Assembly (NCBI RefSeq): GCF_000284295.1
Contig: NC_017093.1
Span: forward strand, 992,001-1,056,000
Direction of reading: 5' to 3'
DNA: 64,000 nt
From: Actinoplanes missouriensis 431
GTDB taxonomy: Bacteria > Actinomycetota > Actinomycetes > Mycobacteriales > Micromonosporaceae
Below the pieces are notes generated by a model, which was not told the origin of the DNA, ran no database searches, and was given only the letters and a program-made list of their open reading frames with translations. How positions within the stretch are numbered: position 1 is the stretch's first letter; each line of letters begins with the position of its first letter. Shown here one piece after another: positions 45,343 to 53,441 of this stretch. Made by a program: the position numbers and the translations under genes.

Positions 45343-45419
45343 GGTGGTCGTAGCTCAGTTGGTAGAGCACCTGGTTGTGGTCCAGGGGGTCGCGGGTTCA
45401 AGTCCCGTCGATCACCCCA
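45343..45419 (+). tRNA. tRNA-His (GUG)
   Basis: Acceptor GTGGTCG pairs with CGATCAC; the extra 5' G at 45343 faces C73, a tRNA-His hallmark. Anticodon loop TTGTGGT gives GUG. T-arm GCGGGTTCAAGTCCCGT. CCA is encoded (45417-45419). Confidence 0.96.
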
Positions 45420-45426
45420 CGTGAGC

Positions 45427-45459
45427 AAAAGGCTCGGTCCTCAGGGACCGGGCCTTTTT
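45427..45459 (+). terminator. Rho-independent terminator of tRNA-His
   Basis: AAAAGGCTCGGTCC, TCAG loop, GGACCGGGCC then TTTTT. One of the few classical stem-plus-T-tract terminators here. Confidence 0.88.
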
Positions 45460-45578
45460 CGTGTCGCTCCGATCAGGCCGGCCGAAGCCGGGAAAATAAT
45501 TCCGGAACTCGCGCAACCTTTTGAGTGCGGGAGACCACTGGGGTGTGGATCAATCCTCGTTCCCCGGGAGACTCCCTC

Positions 45579-46832
45579 ATGCTTGCCAAGCGCATCGTCG
45601 TACCGCTCTCGGTGCTGACCGTCGGCGCCGCTGCCGCGGTGGCCGGCGTCCTGAACGCCGACGCCGCCGAGACCGCGGCCTGTTCCGTCACCTACAGCGT
45701 CGCCAGCCAGTGGAACAGCGGCTTCACCGGCGATGTGAAGATCCGTAACACCGGGGCGGCGGTCCGCGGGTGGACGCTCGGGTTCACCTTTCCCTCCGGT
45801 CAGAAGATCTCCAGCGGCTGGAACGGCGCCTGGACCCAGACCGGCAGCACCGTCACGGTGAAGGACGCCGGCTGGAACGCCGCGATCGCGGCGGGCGGGC
45901 AGGTGGCGCTCGGCTTCAACGGCACGTCCAGTGGTGACAACGCCGCGCCCACCGGGTTCACCCTCAACGGCGTCACCTGCGGAGCGACCGCAAGCCCGAG
46001 CGCGTCCAAGACCGCGACCGCAAGCCCGACGGCGACAAAGAGCCCGACGGCGACAAAGAGCCCGACCACGAGCCCGAGCGCGTCGAAGACAACGAGCCCC
46101 ACCAAAACCGCGACCGCGAGCCCGACCGCGACGACCACCAAGGGCACCGAGAACTGCACCGACTACGCCGCCCTGGTCCGCGGCAAATACTGGGTCAACA
46201 ACAACGTCTGGGGCAAGGCCGACGGCGCCGGCTCTCAGTGCGTCCGGGAGAACGGCCTCAGCGGCGACAACCTGAGCTGGGAAACGAGCTGGAACTGGTC
46301 CGGCGACACCACCAAGGTCAAGTCCTACGCCAGCGCGGTGCTCGGCTGGCACTGGGGCTGGAAGGCGACAGGCACCGGCCTGCCGATCCGGCTCAGCGCC
46401 GGCAAGCAGGTCAACGCGTCCTGGAACTTCCAGGTCACCCAGACGACCAGCAACATCATGAACGTCGCGTACGACCTCTGGCTGCACGACATCGCGAACC
46501 CGGACTGGCAGAACAACCCGACCGACGAGGTCATGGTCTGGCTCTACAAGTCCGGCGGCGCGGGTCCGGTCGGCACGAAGCAGGCCACCGTGACGATCGC
46601 CGGCGCCACCTGGGACCTCTACAAGGGCAACATCGGCTGGAACGTGTACTCGTTCGTGCGTACCGCGAACACCTCGTCCGCCTCGCTGGACCTCACCGAC
46701 TTCACCGACGACCTGGTCGCCCGCGGCTGGCTCGCGAAGAGCAAGTACCTGTCGAGCGTGCAGGCCGGTCCCGAGATCTTCACCGGCTCGGGCCGTCTGG
46801 AGACCACCGCGTACTCCGTGAAGATCGGCTGA
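45579..46832 (+). CDS. Secreted endoglucanase: CBM2 plus GH12
   Basis: 417 residues. Signal peptide ending ADAAE; CBM2 cellulose-binding domain (about 35-130) with SVASQWNSGFTGDVKIRNTG and WTLGFTFPSGQKISSGWNG; a Ser/Thr/Lys/Pro-rich linker with repeated TATKSPTATKSP; GH12 catalytic domain (about 195-417). The nucleophile Glu is in DEVMVWLY and the acid/base Glu in AGPEIFTGSG; NVAYDLWLHD is also typical. It cuts beta-1,4-glucan. ATG 45579 with GGGAG ten bases upstream. Immediately before an ECF sigma gene (44-base gap). Confidence 0.9.
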   Translation: MLAKRIVVPLSVLTVGAAAAVAGVLNADAAETAACSVTYSVASQWNSGFTGDVKIRNTGAAVRGWTLGFTFPSGQKISSGWNGAWTQTGSTVTVKDAGWNAAIAAGGQVALGFNGTSSGDNAAPTGFTLNGVTCGATASPSASKTATASPTATKSPTATKSPTTSPSASKTTSPTKTATASPTATTTKGTENCTDYAALVRGKYWVNNNVWGKADGAGSQCVRENGLSGDNLSWETSWNWSGDTTKVKSYASAVLGWHWGWKATGTGLPIRLSAGKQVNASWNFQVTQTTSNIMNVAYDLWLHDIANPDWQNNPTDEVMVWLYKSGGAGPVGTKQATVTIAGATWDLYKGNIGWNVYSFVRTANTSSASLDLTDFTDDLVARGWLAKSKYLSSVQAGPEIFTGSGRLETTAYSVKIG

Positions 46833-46876
46833 CGCCGCCCATCCCCGTGCTCCCCCTGACGGTCAGGAACAGTGGC

Positions 46877-47395
46877 TTGTCCGAGTATGAAACCGAATAT
46901 GCCTTCCGGCGTTTCTTCGACGACCATCACGCCGACCTGTCCCGTCTCGCCTACCTGGTGACGGGCGATTCGCAGGCTGCCGACGATCTGGCCGCCGACG
47001 CGTTCGTCGAGGTGTGGCGGCACTGGGAGCGAGTTCAGGCGGCGCAGAGCCCGATCGCGTACGCTCGCGGCATCGTGACCAACCTGGCCCGTCAATGGAT
47101 CAAGCGGCAGAGCCGGGAACGCGCCGGCATCCTCCGGCTCGGGCTGCTCCGCCGCGAGCGCGGCGAGAGCGACACCCCCGCGGTCCTCGACGTGCGCGCG
47201 GCGCTGCAGCGACTTCCGCAGCGGCGTCGGGAGTGCGTCATTCTGCGGTACGCGTTCGACGTGCCGGAGAAGGAGGTGGCGACGATCCTGGGAATCTCGG
47301 TGGGGGCCGTGAAGAGTCACACGTCGCGTGGCGCCGCCCAGCTGAGCGAGTTCCTGCGCGGCATGCCGCTGATGATGGGTGGCCTCCATGGCTGA
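46877..47395 (+). CDS. SigE-family ECF RNA polymerase sigma factor
   Basis: 172 residues. Region 2: EYETEYAFRRFFDDHHADLSRLAYLVTGD, AADDLAADAFVEVWRHWERV and SPIAYARGIVTNLARQWIKRQSRER. Region 4: LQRLPQRRRECVILRYAFDVPEKEVATILGISVGAVKSHTSRG. This is the SigE/SACE_1560 group common in actinomycetes. TTG 46877 has AGGA eight bases upstream; GTG 46847 is another option. The partner membrane gene starts inside its last codons. Confidence 0.88.
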   Translation: MSEYETEYAFRRFFDDHHADLSRLAYLVTGDSQAADDLAADAFVEVWRHWERVQAAQSPIAYARGIVTNLARQWIKRQSRERAGILRLGLLRRERGESDTPAVLDVRAALQRLPQRRRECVILRYAFDVPEKEVATILGISVGAVKSHTSRGAAQLSEFLRGMPLMMGGLHG

Positions 47396-48209
47396 CCATC
47401 AGGACTCGAGGCACCCGGATCTCGGCCGGGTGCTGCGCCAGGAAGCCGACCGGCACGTGCCGGACCGGGACGCGATCCTCACCCGGGTCGCACGCCGCCG
47501 CGGTGAGCCGGCCCGCGGGCGGTGGGCGTTCCTCGCTCTTCGCCCGGTCGCGGCCGCCGCGTCGGTGGTGGCGACCCTGGTGGTGGGTGTCGCCGGCGTC
47601 AAGCTGATCGGCGACCGTCCCTCCGGCGAGGTTCCGGCGGCGACCGGGAGCAGCGCCCCGGCGTCACCCCCGGTGTCCCCGTCCCCGTCCTCGTCCATGT
47701 CGCCGTCCGCCTCGTTCTCTCCGTCCGAGCAGCCGCCCGTCACGTCGACGGTCCGTCCACATCGGCCTTCCGCGACCGGCGGGACGGCCGGCACTCCGGC
47801 CGCTCCGCAGTGGACTCCGGCGGCCGGGTACCTCAGTTCGGCGGCCGTGATCGATGCGCACTCGAACGACAACTGGGCGCAGGGCAACCTGGTGCTCACG
47901 ACGACCGAGACGGTCACGGCGCTCGACGTGGTGGTCAGCGTGGCCCGCACGGACGGTGTCACGAGCGCGGGGCAGTGGAGTTCCGTACCCAAGGAAATGC
48001 TCTCGATGTCGGTGACCGAGGAGAAGGACGCGCTGCTCTACCGGTTCACCCTGCACGAGGGCGCGACGCTGGCGCCGGGCGGGTACACGTTCGCGGCGCA
48101 GTACCTGCACGCGGCCGGCCGGCGGGATCCCGGCGCGGACATCTTCGGCGCGATCGCGGCGGCCGGTGACCGGAAAGTGGAGATCAACGGGGCGTTCGCG
48201 ACGGATTGA
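47388..48209 (+). CDS. Single-pass membrane protein coupled to sigma factor, possible anti-sigma
   Basis: 273 residues. A short cytoplasmic part (HPDLGRVLRQEADRHVPDRDAILTRVARRR), one helix (LRPVAAAASVVATLVVGVAGV), a Ser/Pro-rich stalk and an extracellular beta domain of about 110 residues (NDNWAQGNLVLTTTETVTALDVVVSVARTDGV). Its ATG overlaps the sigma gene by 8 bases, as anti-sigma genes often do, but no HxxxCxxC zinc motif is present. The N-terminus may still bind sigma; unproven. Confidence 0.65.
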   Translation: MADHQDSRHPDLGRVLRQEADRHVPDRDAILTRVARRRGEPARGRWAFLALRPVAAAASVVATLVVGVAGVKLIGDRPSGEVPAATGSSAPASPPVSPSPSSSMSPSASFSPSEQPPVTSTVRPHRPSATGGTAGTPAAPQWTPAAGYLSSAAVIDAHSNDNWAQGNLVLTTTETVTALDVVVSVARTDGVTSAGQWSSVPKEMLSMSVTEEKDALLYRFTLHEGATLAPGGYTFAAQYLHAAGRRDPGADIFGAIAAAGDRKVEINGAFATD

Positions 48210-48252
48210 CCTCCGACAGCGCACGCACAGCGCGATGCTGCATGATCATCGA

Positions 48253-49176
48253 ATGGTTGCGGTAAACGCTGACGACTACGCCTGGTTCACCGAGCAGTTC
48301 GCGGAACTCGCCGATGGTCACTGCCTCACCCTGATCCGCGGGCGCACCCCGGCCGAGGTGATCGGACGGGTGGGCGGCACGAACCCGACCCGGGCCGTCG
48401 GTGTCCGCCGGCTGACCGGTGAGTCCTTCGTGGCGGCCGCGGAGATCGGCGAGTGGACCCTGCTGCTCCAGCCGGACGGCCGGGAGGGTACGGCTGCCGA
48501 GCGCGACTTGTCCCGTGGCACCGTGCTGGTGTCGCACTCCGCGACCCGCTTCCTCTGGGCCCGCGACGGCGGGGTCGTCCTCCGGTTCGACCCGGCCGAC
48601 CCGTCCCGCCGCACCGGAACCGACCCGGACGGCCTGGTCGAGGTGCTCGACGGCCTGGGCTTCGACACGACCGCCGCCGGCGACGAGCCGGGGTCGGGCG
48701 GGGTCGACGACGCCAGGCTGCGGGAGCGCGGCCTGGCGCTGGCGGAACAGCTCACCGGGGTACGCCTGACGCTCGAAGCCTTCGAGGCGCTGACCTTCAC
48801 CCGGGCCGCCGCGCAGTCCCCTGCCGAGCCCGCAGCCACCCGCGCCGTCCAGCCGGAGTCCGCAGTCCGCGCCGACCGGCCGGAGTCCGCAGTCCGCGCC
48901 GACCGGCCGGAGTCCGCAGTCCGCGCCGACCGGCCGGAGTCCGCAGTCCGCGCCGACCGGCCGGAGTCCGCGGCCCGCGCCGACCGGCCGGGGACCGCCG
49001 AGTCGCCGCTGGCGTCGAGTCGCCGGCCGCCCGCCAAGCCGGAACGCTGGGACGAGGAGTACGACGCCCCCGCGGAGGACTGGTCCGACGCGGACGGCGA
49101 CGACGACGAGGAGACCGACACCGACGACCGGGAGTGGCCGCGCCTGATCGCCCGGGTCCGCCGCGCCTTCAGCTGA
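48253..49176 (+). CDS. DUF6461-like protein with nonapeptide repeats
   Basis: 307 residues. The N-terminal 190 residues (DDYAWFTEQFAELADGHCLTLIRGRTPAEVIGRVGG, GEWTLLLQPDG) look like the DUF6461 family, function unknown. Then five RPESAVRAD repeats encoded by 27-nt units, and an acidic C-terminus (SDADGDDDEETDTDD) ending in a basic WPRLIARVRRAF. No convincing ribosome site precedes ATG 48253, and ATG 48235 is also possible. It converges with the TetR gene by an 8-base overlap. Confidence 0.65.
   Translation: MVAVNADDYAWFTEQFAELADGHCLTLIRGRTPAEVIGRVGGTNPTRAVGVRRLTGESFVAAAEIGEWTLLLQPDGREGTAAERDLSRGTVLVSHSATRFLWARDGGVVLRFDPADPSRRTGTDPDGLVEVLDGLGFDTTAAGDEPGSGGVDDARLRERGLALAEQLTGVRLTLEAFEALTFTRAAAQSPAEPAATRAVQPESAVRADRPESAVRADRPESAVRADRPESAVRADRPESAARADRPGTAESPLASSRRPPAKPERWDEEYDAPAEDWSDADGDDDEETDTDDREWPRLIARVRRAFS
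48853..48987 (+). repeat. Five tandem 27-nt repeats
   Basis: Units start at 48853, 48880, 48907, 48934 and 48961. The first four are essentially identical and the fifth differs by two bases, encoding RPESAARAD. The near-identity implies recent expansion. Confidence 0.9.
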
Positions 49177-49747
49177 CCCGCACGGTCTCCAGGTGGGCGT
49201 CCAGTTCGGCGACCGCCTCGGCGGGCGTCAGATGGCCGGCCAGCACGTGCACGCTCAGGCCGTCCACCAGCGCGTTCAGCCGGCGGGCCACGGACAGCTG
49301 CTGCTGCGGTGACGCGTCCGGGAGCAGGTGGCGGGTCAGGCTCTGGCACAGGTCGGACATGTCGATCAGCATCTTGCGCTGAACCGCGGCCAGGGCCGGG
49401 TCACTGAGGCCCAGGACCAGGAATGCGAAGGTGATCGACGACTCGGTGTGGCGTTCGGGATCGATCGGCATGGTCTCCAGCAGCAGTGTGCGGACCATCT
49501 CCTCCGGCGTCCCGTGCGGTTCCAGCGCCAGGATCCGTGCCGTCACCCGGGCGAGCACCTGGTCGCAGGCGAAGGCGAGCAGCTCGTCGCGGGTGGCGAA
49601 GTAGTGGCGCAGCGCGCCGGAGGACCAGCCCGACTCGGCGGCGACGGTCCGCATGGACACGTGCGCCACCCCGTCCCGGGTGATCACCCGCCAGACGGCA
49701 CCGGCCAGCTCACGGCGGCGCTCCTCATGATCGACAACTTTTGGCAC
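49169..49747 (-). CDS. TetR-family regulator, paralogue of the 32-kb TetR
   Basis: 192 residues. Helix-turn-helix: RRRELAGAVWRVITRDG and MRTVAAESGWSSGALRHYFATRDELL. GTG 49747 (VPKVVDHEE) aligns with VPRLIDHS of the other TetR. Divergent from a small membrane protein gene across a 67-base AT-rich gap carrying TCGTGTT/AACACGA half-sites, so it likely represses that gene and itself. Confidence 0.9.
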   Translation of the reverse strand: MPKVVDHEERRRELAGAVWRVITRDGVAHVSMRTVAAESGWSSGALRHYFATRDELLAFACDQVLARVTARILALEPHGTPEEMVRTLLLETMPIDPERHTESSITFAFLVLGLSDPALAAVQRKMLIDMSDLCQSLTRHLLPDASPQQQLSVARRLNALVDGLSVHVLAGHLTPAEAVAELDAHLETVRVS

Positions 49748-49765
49748 GTACCGATCATCGCACAG

Positions 49766-49790
49766 TCGTGTTATAAAAGAAAAAACACGA
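49766..49790. promoter_or_regulatory. TetR operator candidate between TetR and membrane protein genes
   Basis: TCGTGTT (49766-49772) and AACACGA (49784-49790), 11-base AT-rich spacer (ATAAAAGAAAA). The half-sites equal those at 32664-32692; spacing differs by 4 bases. The AT-rich core probably also contains the divergent promoters. Confidence 0.6.
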
Positions 49791-49814
49791 ACGTGCGAAA
49801 ACGGGGGGAGTGCC

Positions 49815-50351
49815 ATGGTCGCGCTGATCGTCGCGTGTGAGATCGGCTTCTGGGTTCTGCTCGTGCTGGGTCTGCTGGCTCGCTACGTCGCGAAGTGGCG
49901 CCGGGTCAGTGCTGCCCTGCTGATCGCGGTGCCGCTCGTCGATGTGCTGCTGCTGGCGTTCACCGCGATCGACCTGCGCAGCGGGGCGGAGGCGACGCTC
50001 GGGCACGGGCTCGCCGCGGTCTACCTCGCTGTCACGGTCGTCTTCGGCCACCGGATGATCCGGTGGGCCGACGTGCGGTTCGCCCACCGGTTCGCCGGCG
50101 GTCCCGCTCCGGCGCCGGTGCCGAAGGTGGGACGCGAGCACGCCGCCCGGGAGCGCCGGGCCTGGTTCGACCACCTGCTGGCGTACGTGCTGGGCGCCGG
50201 ATTCCTGGGCCTCTTCACGCTGGTGGCCGGTGGCCTGGACCAGGCGGCGGGGCTGTGGCAGGTGATGGGGATGTGGACGCTCGTGCTGGCGATCGACTTC
50301 GTCATCTCGTTCAGTTACACGGTCATGCCCCGCAAGGCGCGAGTTCGCTGA
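49815..50351 (+). CDS. Integral membrane protein, about five helices (YmcC-like)
   Basis: 178 residues. Hydrophobic segments at residues about 3-25, 30-50, 65-80, 120-140 and 148-168; a basic loop (PKVGREHAARERRAW) lies between the third and fourth. Resembles small 2-TM-repeat proteins of the YmcC kind; function unknown. ATG with GGGGGGAG five bases upstream. Divergent from its presumed TetR regulator. Confidence 0.75.
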   Translation: MVALIVACEIGFWVLLVLGLLARYVAKWRRVSAALLIAVPLVDVLLLAFTAIDLRSGAEATLGHGLAAVYLAVTVVFGHRMIRWADVRFAHRFAGGPAPAPVPKVGREHAARERRAWFDHLLAYVLGAGFLGLFTLVAGGLDQAAGLWQVMGMWTLVLAIDFVISFSYTVMPRKARVR

Positions 50352-50369
50352 CCCGTACCCGGAAATGGT

Positions 50370-50401
50370 TGCGGGCCTGGTCTGAAAAGACCAGGCCCGC
50401 A
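50370..50401 (+). terminator. Hairpin terminator shared by membrane gene and convergent transpeptidase gene
   Basis: Perfect 14-bp stem TGCGGGCCTGGTCT / AGACCAGGCCCGCA with a GAAA tetraloop, 18 bases after the stop. Confidence 0.85.
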
Positions 50402-50424
50402 CCACATCGGGTTTTAATCCTCGA

Positions 50425-51660
50425 TCAGAGGTAGCTGCCCTTTTTGTACTCGGCGTAGCTCATGTTCCAGTCGGTCCAGCCGTTGCCGTTCTTCAGCTTG
50501 TCCTCGGTGCCGGAGACCGTGATCACGTCGCCCATCATCGTGCGGTCGAAGAGCCACTTGCCCATCGCCTCGGAGACGTTGACGCAACCGTGCGAGACGT
50601 TGCGGCGGCCCTGCTGGCCCTCGGACCACGGGGCGGCGTGGATGAACTGGCCGCTGTAGGTGATCCGCTGAGCCCAGTCGATGTCGGTGCGGTAACCGCC
50701 GTCGGGGTCGGTGTCGGTGGTGTCGAAGACGGTGTGCGCCTTCTTCTCCATGACGACCATGGTGCCGCTGGAGGACGGCGTGCTGGCCTTGCCGAGGCTG
50801 ACGGGGAGGGTCTTGATGACCTTGCCGTCCTGCTTGACGACCATCTTCTTGGTCTTGTTGTCGACCGTCATGATCATCGAGCGGCCGATCTTCAGGTCGA
50901 CCGTCAGGTCGGAGCGGCCGTACCAGCCGTCGCCGAGCTTCACACCCTTGAGCTGAACCTTGTAGAAGACCTTGGAACCGGCCTTCCAGTAGGTCTTCGG
51001 CCGGAAGTGGACCTCGGTGGAGCTGATCCAGCGCCAGGTGCCCTCCTGGGCGGGGGTGGCGGTGACCACCATGCGGCGCTCGACCTCGGCGCGGTACTTC
51101 TCCGGGATGGCCCGGCCGAACTTCATGATCAGCGGCATACCGACGCCGACGACGTTGCCGTCGCCGAGGAAGCTGGTCACGCGAACCAGGTTCGCCGGCT
51201 TCTTCATCGTCGTGAACGTGCTGGTCGTGGTGTTGCTCTTACCCTCGGCCTCCGGCGTGGTGACGGTGACCGTGTACTTCGTGCCCCAGGCCAGCGACTC
51301 GCTCGGCTTCCAGACGTTGTCGTCCTTGTCGAGCGTGCCCTTGACCTCGTCACCCTTGGGACTGGTGACCTTGACCGTGGTGTTCTCCGGGTCCTCGCTG
51401 TTGTACTTCACGTCGGACCAGGCCTCGACACCTGTCGCGTCGAGCGCGGGCGAGGTGACCGCCACGGTGCTCAGCGTCGGCTCCGGCGATGGCGCCTCGG
51501 CGGCCGGCGCGGCACTGTTGCCGCCGCCTGCCTGGCTGCCGCCCTGCCACGACGGGGAATCGTCGCCGCCGCCACTGCATGCGGCAGTCAGCAGCAGAGT
51601 GCCCGCCAGCACCGTGACCACGGCCGCGCGCCAGCGGCGACCCGACCGATTTTTACCCAT
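50425..51660 (-). CDS. L,D-transpeptidase lipoprotein (Ig-like domains plus YkuD)
   Basis: 411 residues. Signal peptide with lipobox LLLTAACSGG; two Ig-like domains (about 60-240); YkuD catalytic domain (about 255-380) with HAAPWSEGQQGRRNVSHGCVN, whose Cys is the nucleophile. It makes 3-3 peptidoglycan crosslinks outside the membrane, as LdtMt2. ATG 51660 has GAGGGG at proper spacing; ATG 51666 two codons earlier is too near it. Its paralogue lies directly upstream. Confidence 0.93.
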   Translation of the reverse strand: MGKNRSGRRWRAAVVTVLAGTLLLTAACSGGGDDSPSWQGGSQAGGGNSAAPAAEAPSPEPTLSTVAVTSPALDATGVEAWSDVKYNSEDPENTTVKVTSPKGDEVKGTLDKDDNVWKPSESLAWGTKYTVTVTTPEAEGKSNTTTSTFTTMKKPANLVRVTSFLGDGNVVGVGMPLIMKFGRAIPEKYRAEVERRMVVTATPAQEGTWRWISSTEVHFRPKTYWKAGSKVFYKVQLKGVKLGDGWYGRSDLTVDLKIGRSMIMTVDNKTKKMVVKQDGKVIKTLPVSLGKASTPSSSGTMVVMEKKAHTVFDTTDTDPDGGYRTDIDWAQRITYSGQFIHAAPWSEGQQGRRNVSHGCVNVSEAMGKWLFDRTMMGDVITVSGTEDKLKNGNGWTDWNMSYAEYKKGSYL

Positions 51661-51771
51661 GTCCATGGTCCCCTCACGGCGTCGTTCTCCGGCGCCCAAT
51701 ACTGCTCCAAAAATGTCTCTCGACCAATCCCGGTTTTGTGCCGTAGTACCCGGGTCACGGGTACTGAACAC

Positions 51772-52998
51772 TCACGGAACCTTCAACGCGCTGCCCTTGA
51801 CGAACTCTTCCCAGCTGACGTTCCACGGGGTCCAGCCGTTGCCGTAGTCCAGCTTGTCCTCGGTGCCGCGGACCGTGACCGGGTCGCCGATCAGCGTCTT
51901 GTCGAACAACCAGCGTGCATTCGACGGGGACACATTGACACAACCGTGTGACACATTTCGCTCGCCCTGTGCGCCGGTGGACCACGGAGCGGAGTGAATG
52001 TACTGACCGCTCCATGTCAGTCGCTGCGCGTACTGGATCTCGGTGCGGTAACCGTCCGCGCCGTCGGTGTCGGTGGTGTCGAAGACGGTCTCCGCCATCT
52101 TCTGCATGACCACCATCGTGCCGCTCGACGACGGGGTGCTCTTCTTGCCGAGGCTCACCGGCATCGTCTTGACCGTCTCGCCGTCCTGGACGACCGTCAT
52201 CTTCTTCGACTTGTTGTCGACCTTCATCTCGAGCTTCCGGCCGATCTTCACGGTCGCCGAGCGGTCCTTGTCGCCGTAGATGTTGTTGCCGGTGGGCAGG
52301 CCGCCGACGGCGATCCGTGCGGTCAGCTTCGTGCCGGGCTTCCAGTACTCCGGCGCGCGGTAGTAGGCCTGGGTGCCGCTGTCGGTCCACGACCAGGCGC
52401 CGGGCTGCGGCGGGTCGGTCCGCACGAACATCCGCTTCTGTACGGCCGCGCGGTCCTTCTTCTTGATGCCCGGGCTGAACTCCACGACGACCGGCATGGC
52501 CACGCCGTACGTGTTGCCGTCGAACAGGTAGAGGCCGGTGCCCGTCCGGCGGCCCGGCTCGCCCATCGTGGTGAACGAGGTGGTCTCGGTCGTGGTGGCG
52601 CCGTCCGCGCCGGTGACGACGACCTTCGCCGCGTACTTCTGCTTGGTCTTCAGCGGTTTGGCAGGCACCCACGCCGACTTGTCCTCGCGGAACTCGCCGC
52701 TGACGGTCTTGCCCTTCGCGTCGGTCAGTGTGACCGAGCTGACCTCGCCGCCACTGACCTTCAGCCCGATCTCGGCGCTGACCGGCACGTTCTTCTTGTC
52801 CTTTGCCGGCGTGACCTCGAGCGACACCGGCTCGGCCACGGTGGTGCTCTCGGTCACCGGAGCGGAGGCGCCGCTCGCGGGCGAGGAGGACGCGGCAGGT
52901 TCGGCGAAGGAGGGTTTCGGGTCGTCGCCACACGCGGCGAGGGGGGCGATCACGGCAAGCGCCAGGATCGCCGCCAGTGAGCGGCGGAGGTCAACCAT
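51772..52998 (-). CDS. L,D-transpeptidase lipoprotein, tandem paralogue
   Basis: 408 residues. Lipobox APLAACGDD; Ig-like domains (LEVTPAKDKKNVPVSAEIGLKV onward); YkuD domain with FDTTDTDGADGYRTEI and HSAPWSTGAQGERNVSHGC, catalytic Cys intact. Same architecture as the next gene, which begins about 110 bases downstream, so tandem duplication followed by divergence. ATG 52998. Confidence 0.93.
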   Translation of the reverse strand: MVDLRRSLAAILALAVIAPLAACGDDPKPSFAEPAASSSPASGASAPVTESTTVAEPVSLEVTPAKDKKNVPVSAEIGLKVSGGEVSSVTLTDAKGKTVSGEFREDKSAWVPAKPLKTKQKYAAKVVVTGADGATTTETTSFTTMGEPGRRTGTGLYLFDGNTYGVAMPVVVEFSPGIKKKDRAAVQKRMFVRTDPPQPGAWSWTDSGTQAYYRAPEYWKPGTKLTARIAVGGLPTGNNIYGDKDRSATVKIGRKLEMKVDNKSKKMTVVQDGETVKTMPVSLGKKSTPSSSGTMVVMQKMAETVFDTTDTDGADGYRTEIQYAQRLTWSGQYIHSAPWSTGAQGERNVSHGCVNVSPSNARWLFDKTLIGDPVTVRGTEDKLDYGNGWTPWNVSWEEFVKGSALKVP

Positions 52999-53134
52999 TG
53001 TCGTGGCCCCGTTCTGGAGTTCTCAGCGCAGACATACTGACTCATCCACGCAAGTCGCGGGTCCCCCTTTGCGGTGGCAAGTAACCGATTTCAGGGATGC
53101 TCGGAGGGCGTGCTAACGTTTTCCCCGTTGCAAG

Positions 53135-53146
53135 GCAAGCGCTTGC
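53135..53146. repeat. 12-bp palindrome and TTGCAAGGC direct repeat ahead of tRNA-Lys
   Basis: GCAAGCGCTTGC is self-complementary. It is flanked by two TTGCAAGGC copies (53129 and 53144). The second tRNA-Lys leader lacks this insertion, so it arose after or during duplication. Confidence 0.5.
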
Positions 53147-53153
53147 AAGGCCA

Positions 53154-53226
53154 GCGTCGCTAGCTCAACTGGCAGAGCAGCGGACTCTTAATCCGCGGGT
53201 TGTAGGTTCAAGTCCTACGCGACGCA
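53154..53226 (+). tRNA. tRNA-Lys (CUU), copy 1
   Basis: 73 bases. Acceptor GCGTCGC pairs with GCGACGC, A73; anticodon loop CTCTTAA gives CUU; T-arm TGTAGGTTCAAGTCCTACG. No encoded CCA. Identical to copy 2 apart from the acceptor stem pair. Upstream TGCTAACGTT (53111-53120) is shared with copy 2 and may be the -10 region. Confidence 0.96.
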
Positions 53227-53240
53227 CTCGCTACAGCACC

Positions 53241-53268
53241 AGCCCCGGCCCACAGCCGGGGCTTTTTT
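53241..53268 (+). terminator. Rho-independent terminator of tRNA-Lys copy 1
   Basis: AGCCCCGGC (53241-53249), CCACA loop, GCCGGGGCT (53255-53263) and a run of T. Confidence 0.88.
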
Positions 53269-53278
53269 CTGTCCCGTT

Positions 53279-53386
53279 CCGATAGTTTCGGAGCAGTGAA
53301 GATCATCACGCCTGCGGATGCCTGCATGCGACCTCCGAAAGTTTCGGAAACTACCGGTTGACTTGATCACGGCACGTCCGAACAAT
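53279..53386 (+). promoter_or_regulatory. Promoter with palindromic operators for polysaccharide deacetylase
   Basis: TTGACT (53358-53363) and AACAAT (53381-53386) with 17-base spacing form a good promoter. Just upstream CCGAAA-G-TTTCGG (53335-53347) is a perfect palindrome overlapping GTTTC-G-GAAAC (53341-53351); a looser copy CCGA-TAGTT-TCGG is at 53279-53291. GAAA/TTTC palindromes are typical of LacI-type repressors of actinomycete polysaccharide genes, so sugar-dependent repression is inferred. Confidence 0.55.
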
Positions 53387-53441
53387 GAAACAGCGACGAT
53401 CGTCAATCGATGTTCCCCCGCTCATCGAAAGGTGATCCCCC

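Noticed and set aside
45558..45575. Short GGGAGACTCCC hairpin over the cellulase ribosome site as an RNA switch
   Set aside because: Only four pairs with a three-base loop; too weak to claim regulation.
48853..48987. 27-nt repeats as possible CRISPR repeats
   Set aside because: Units are directly abutting with no spacers and encode a nonapeptide in frame.
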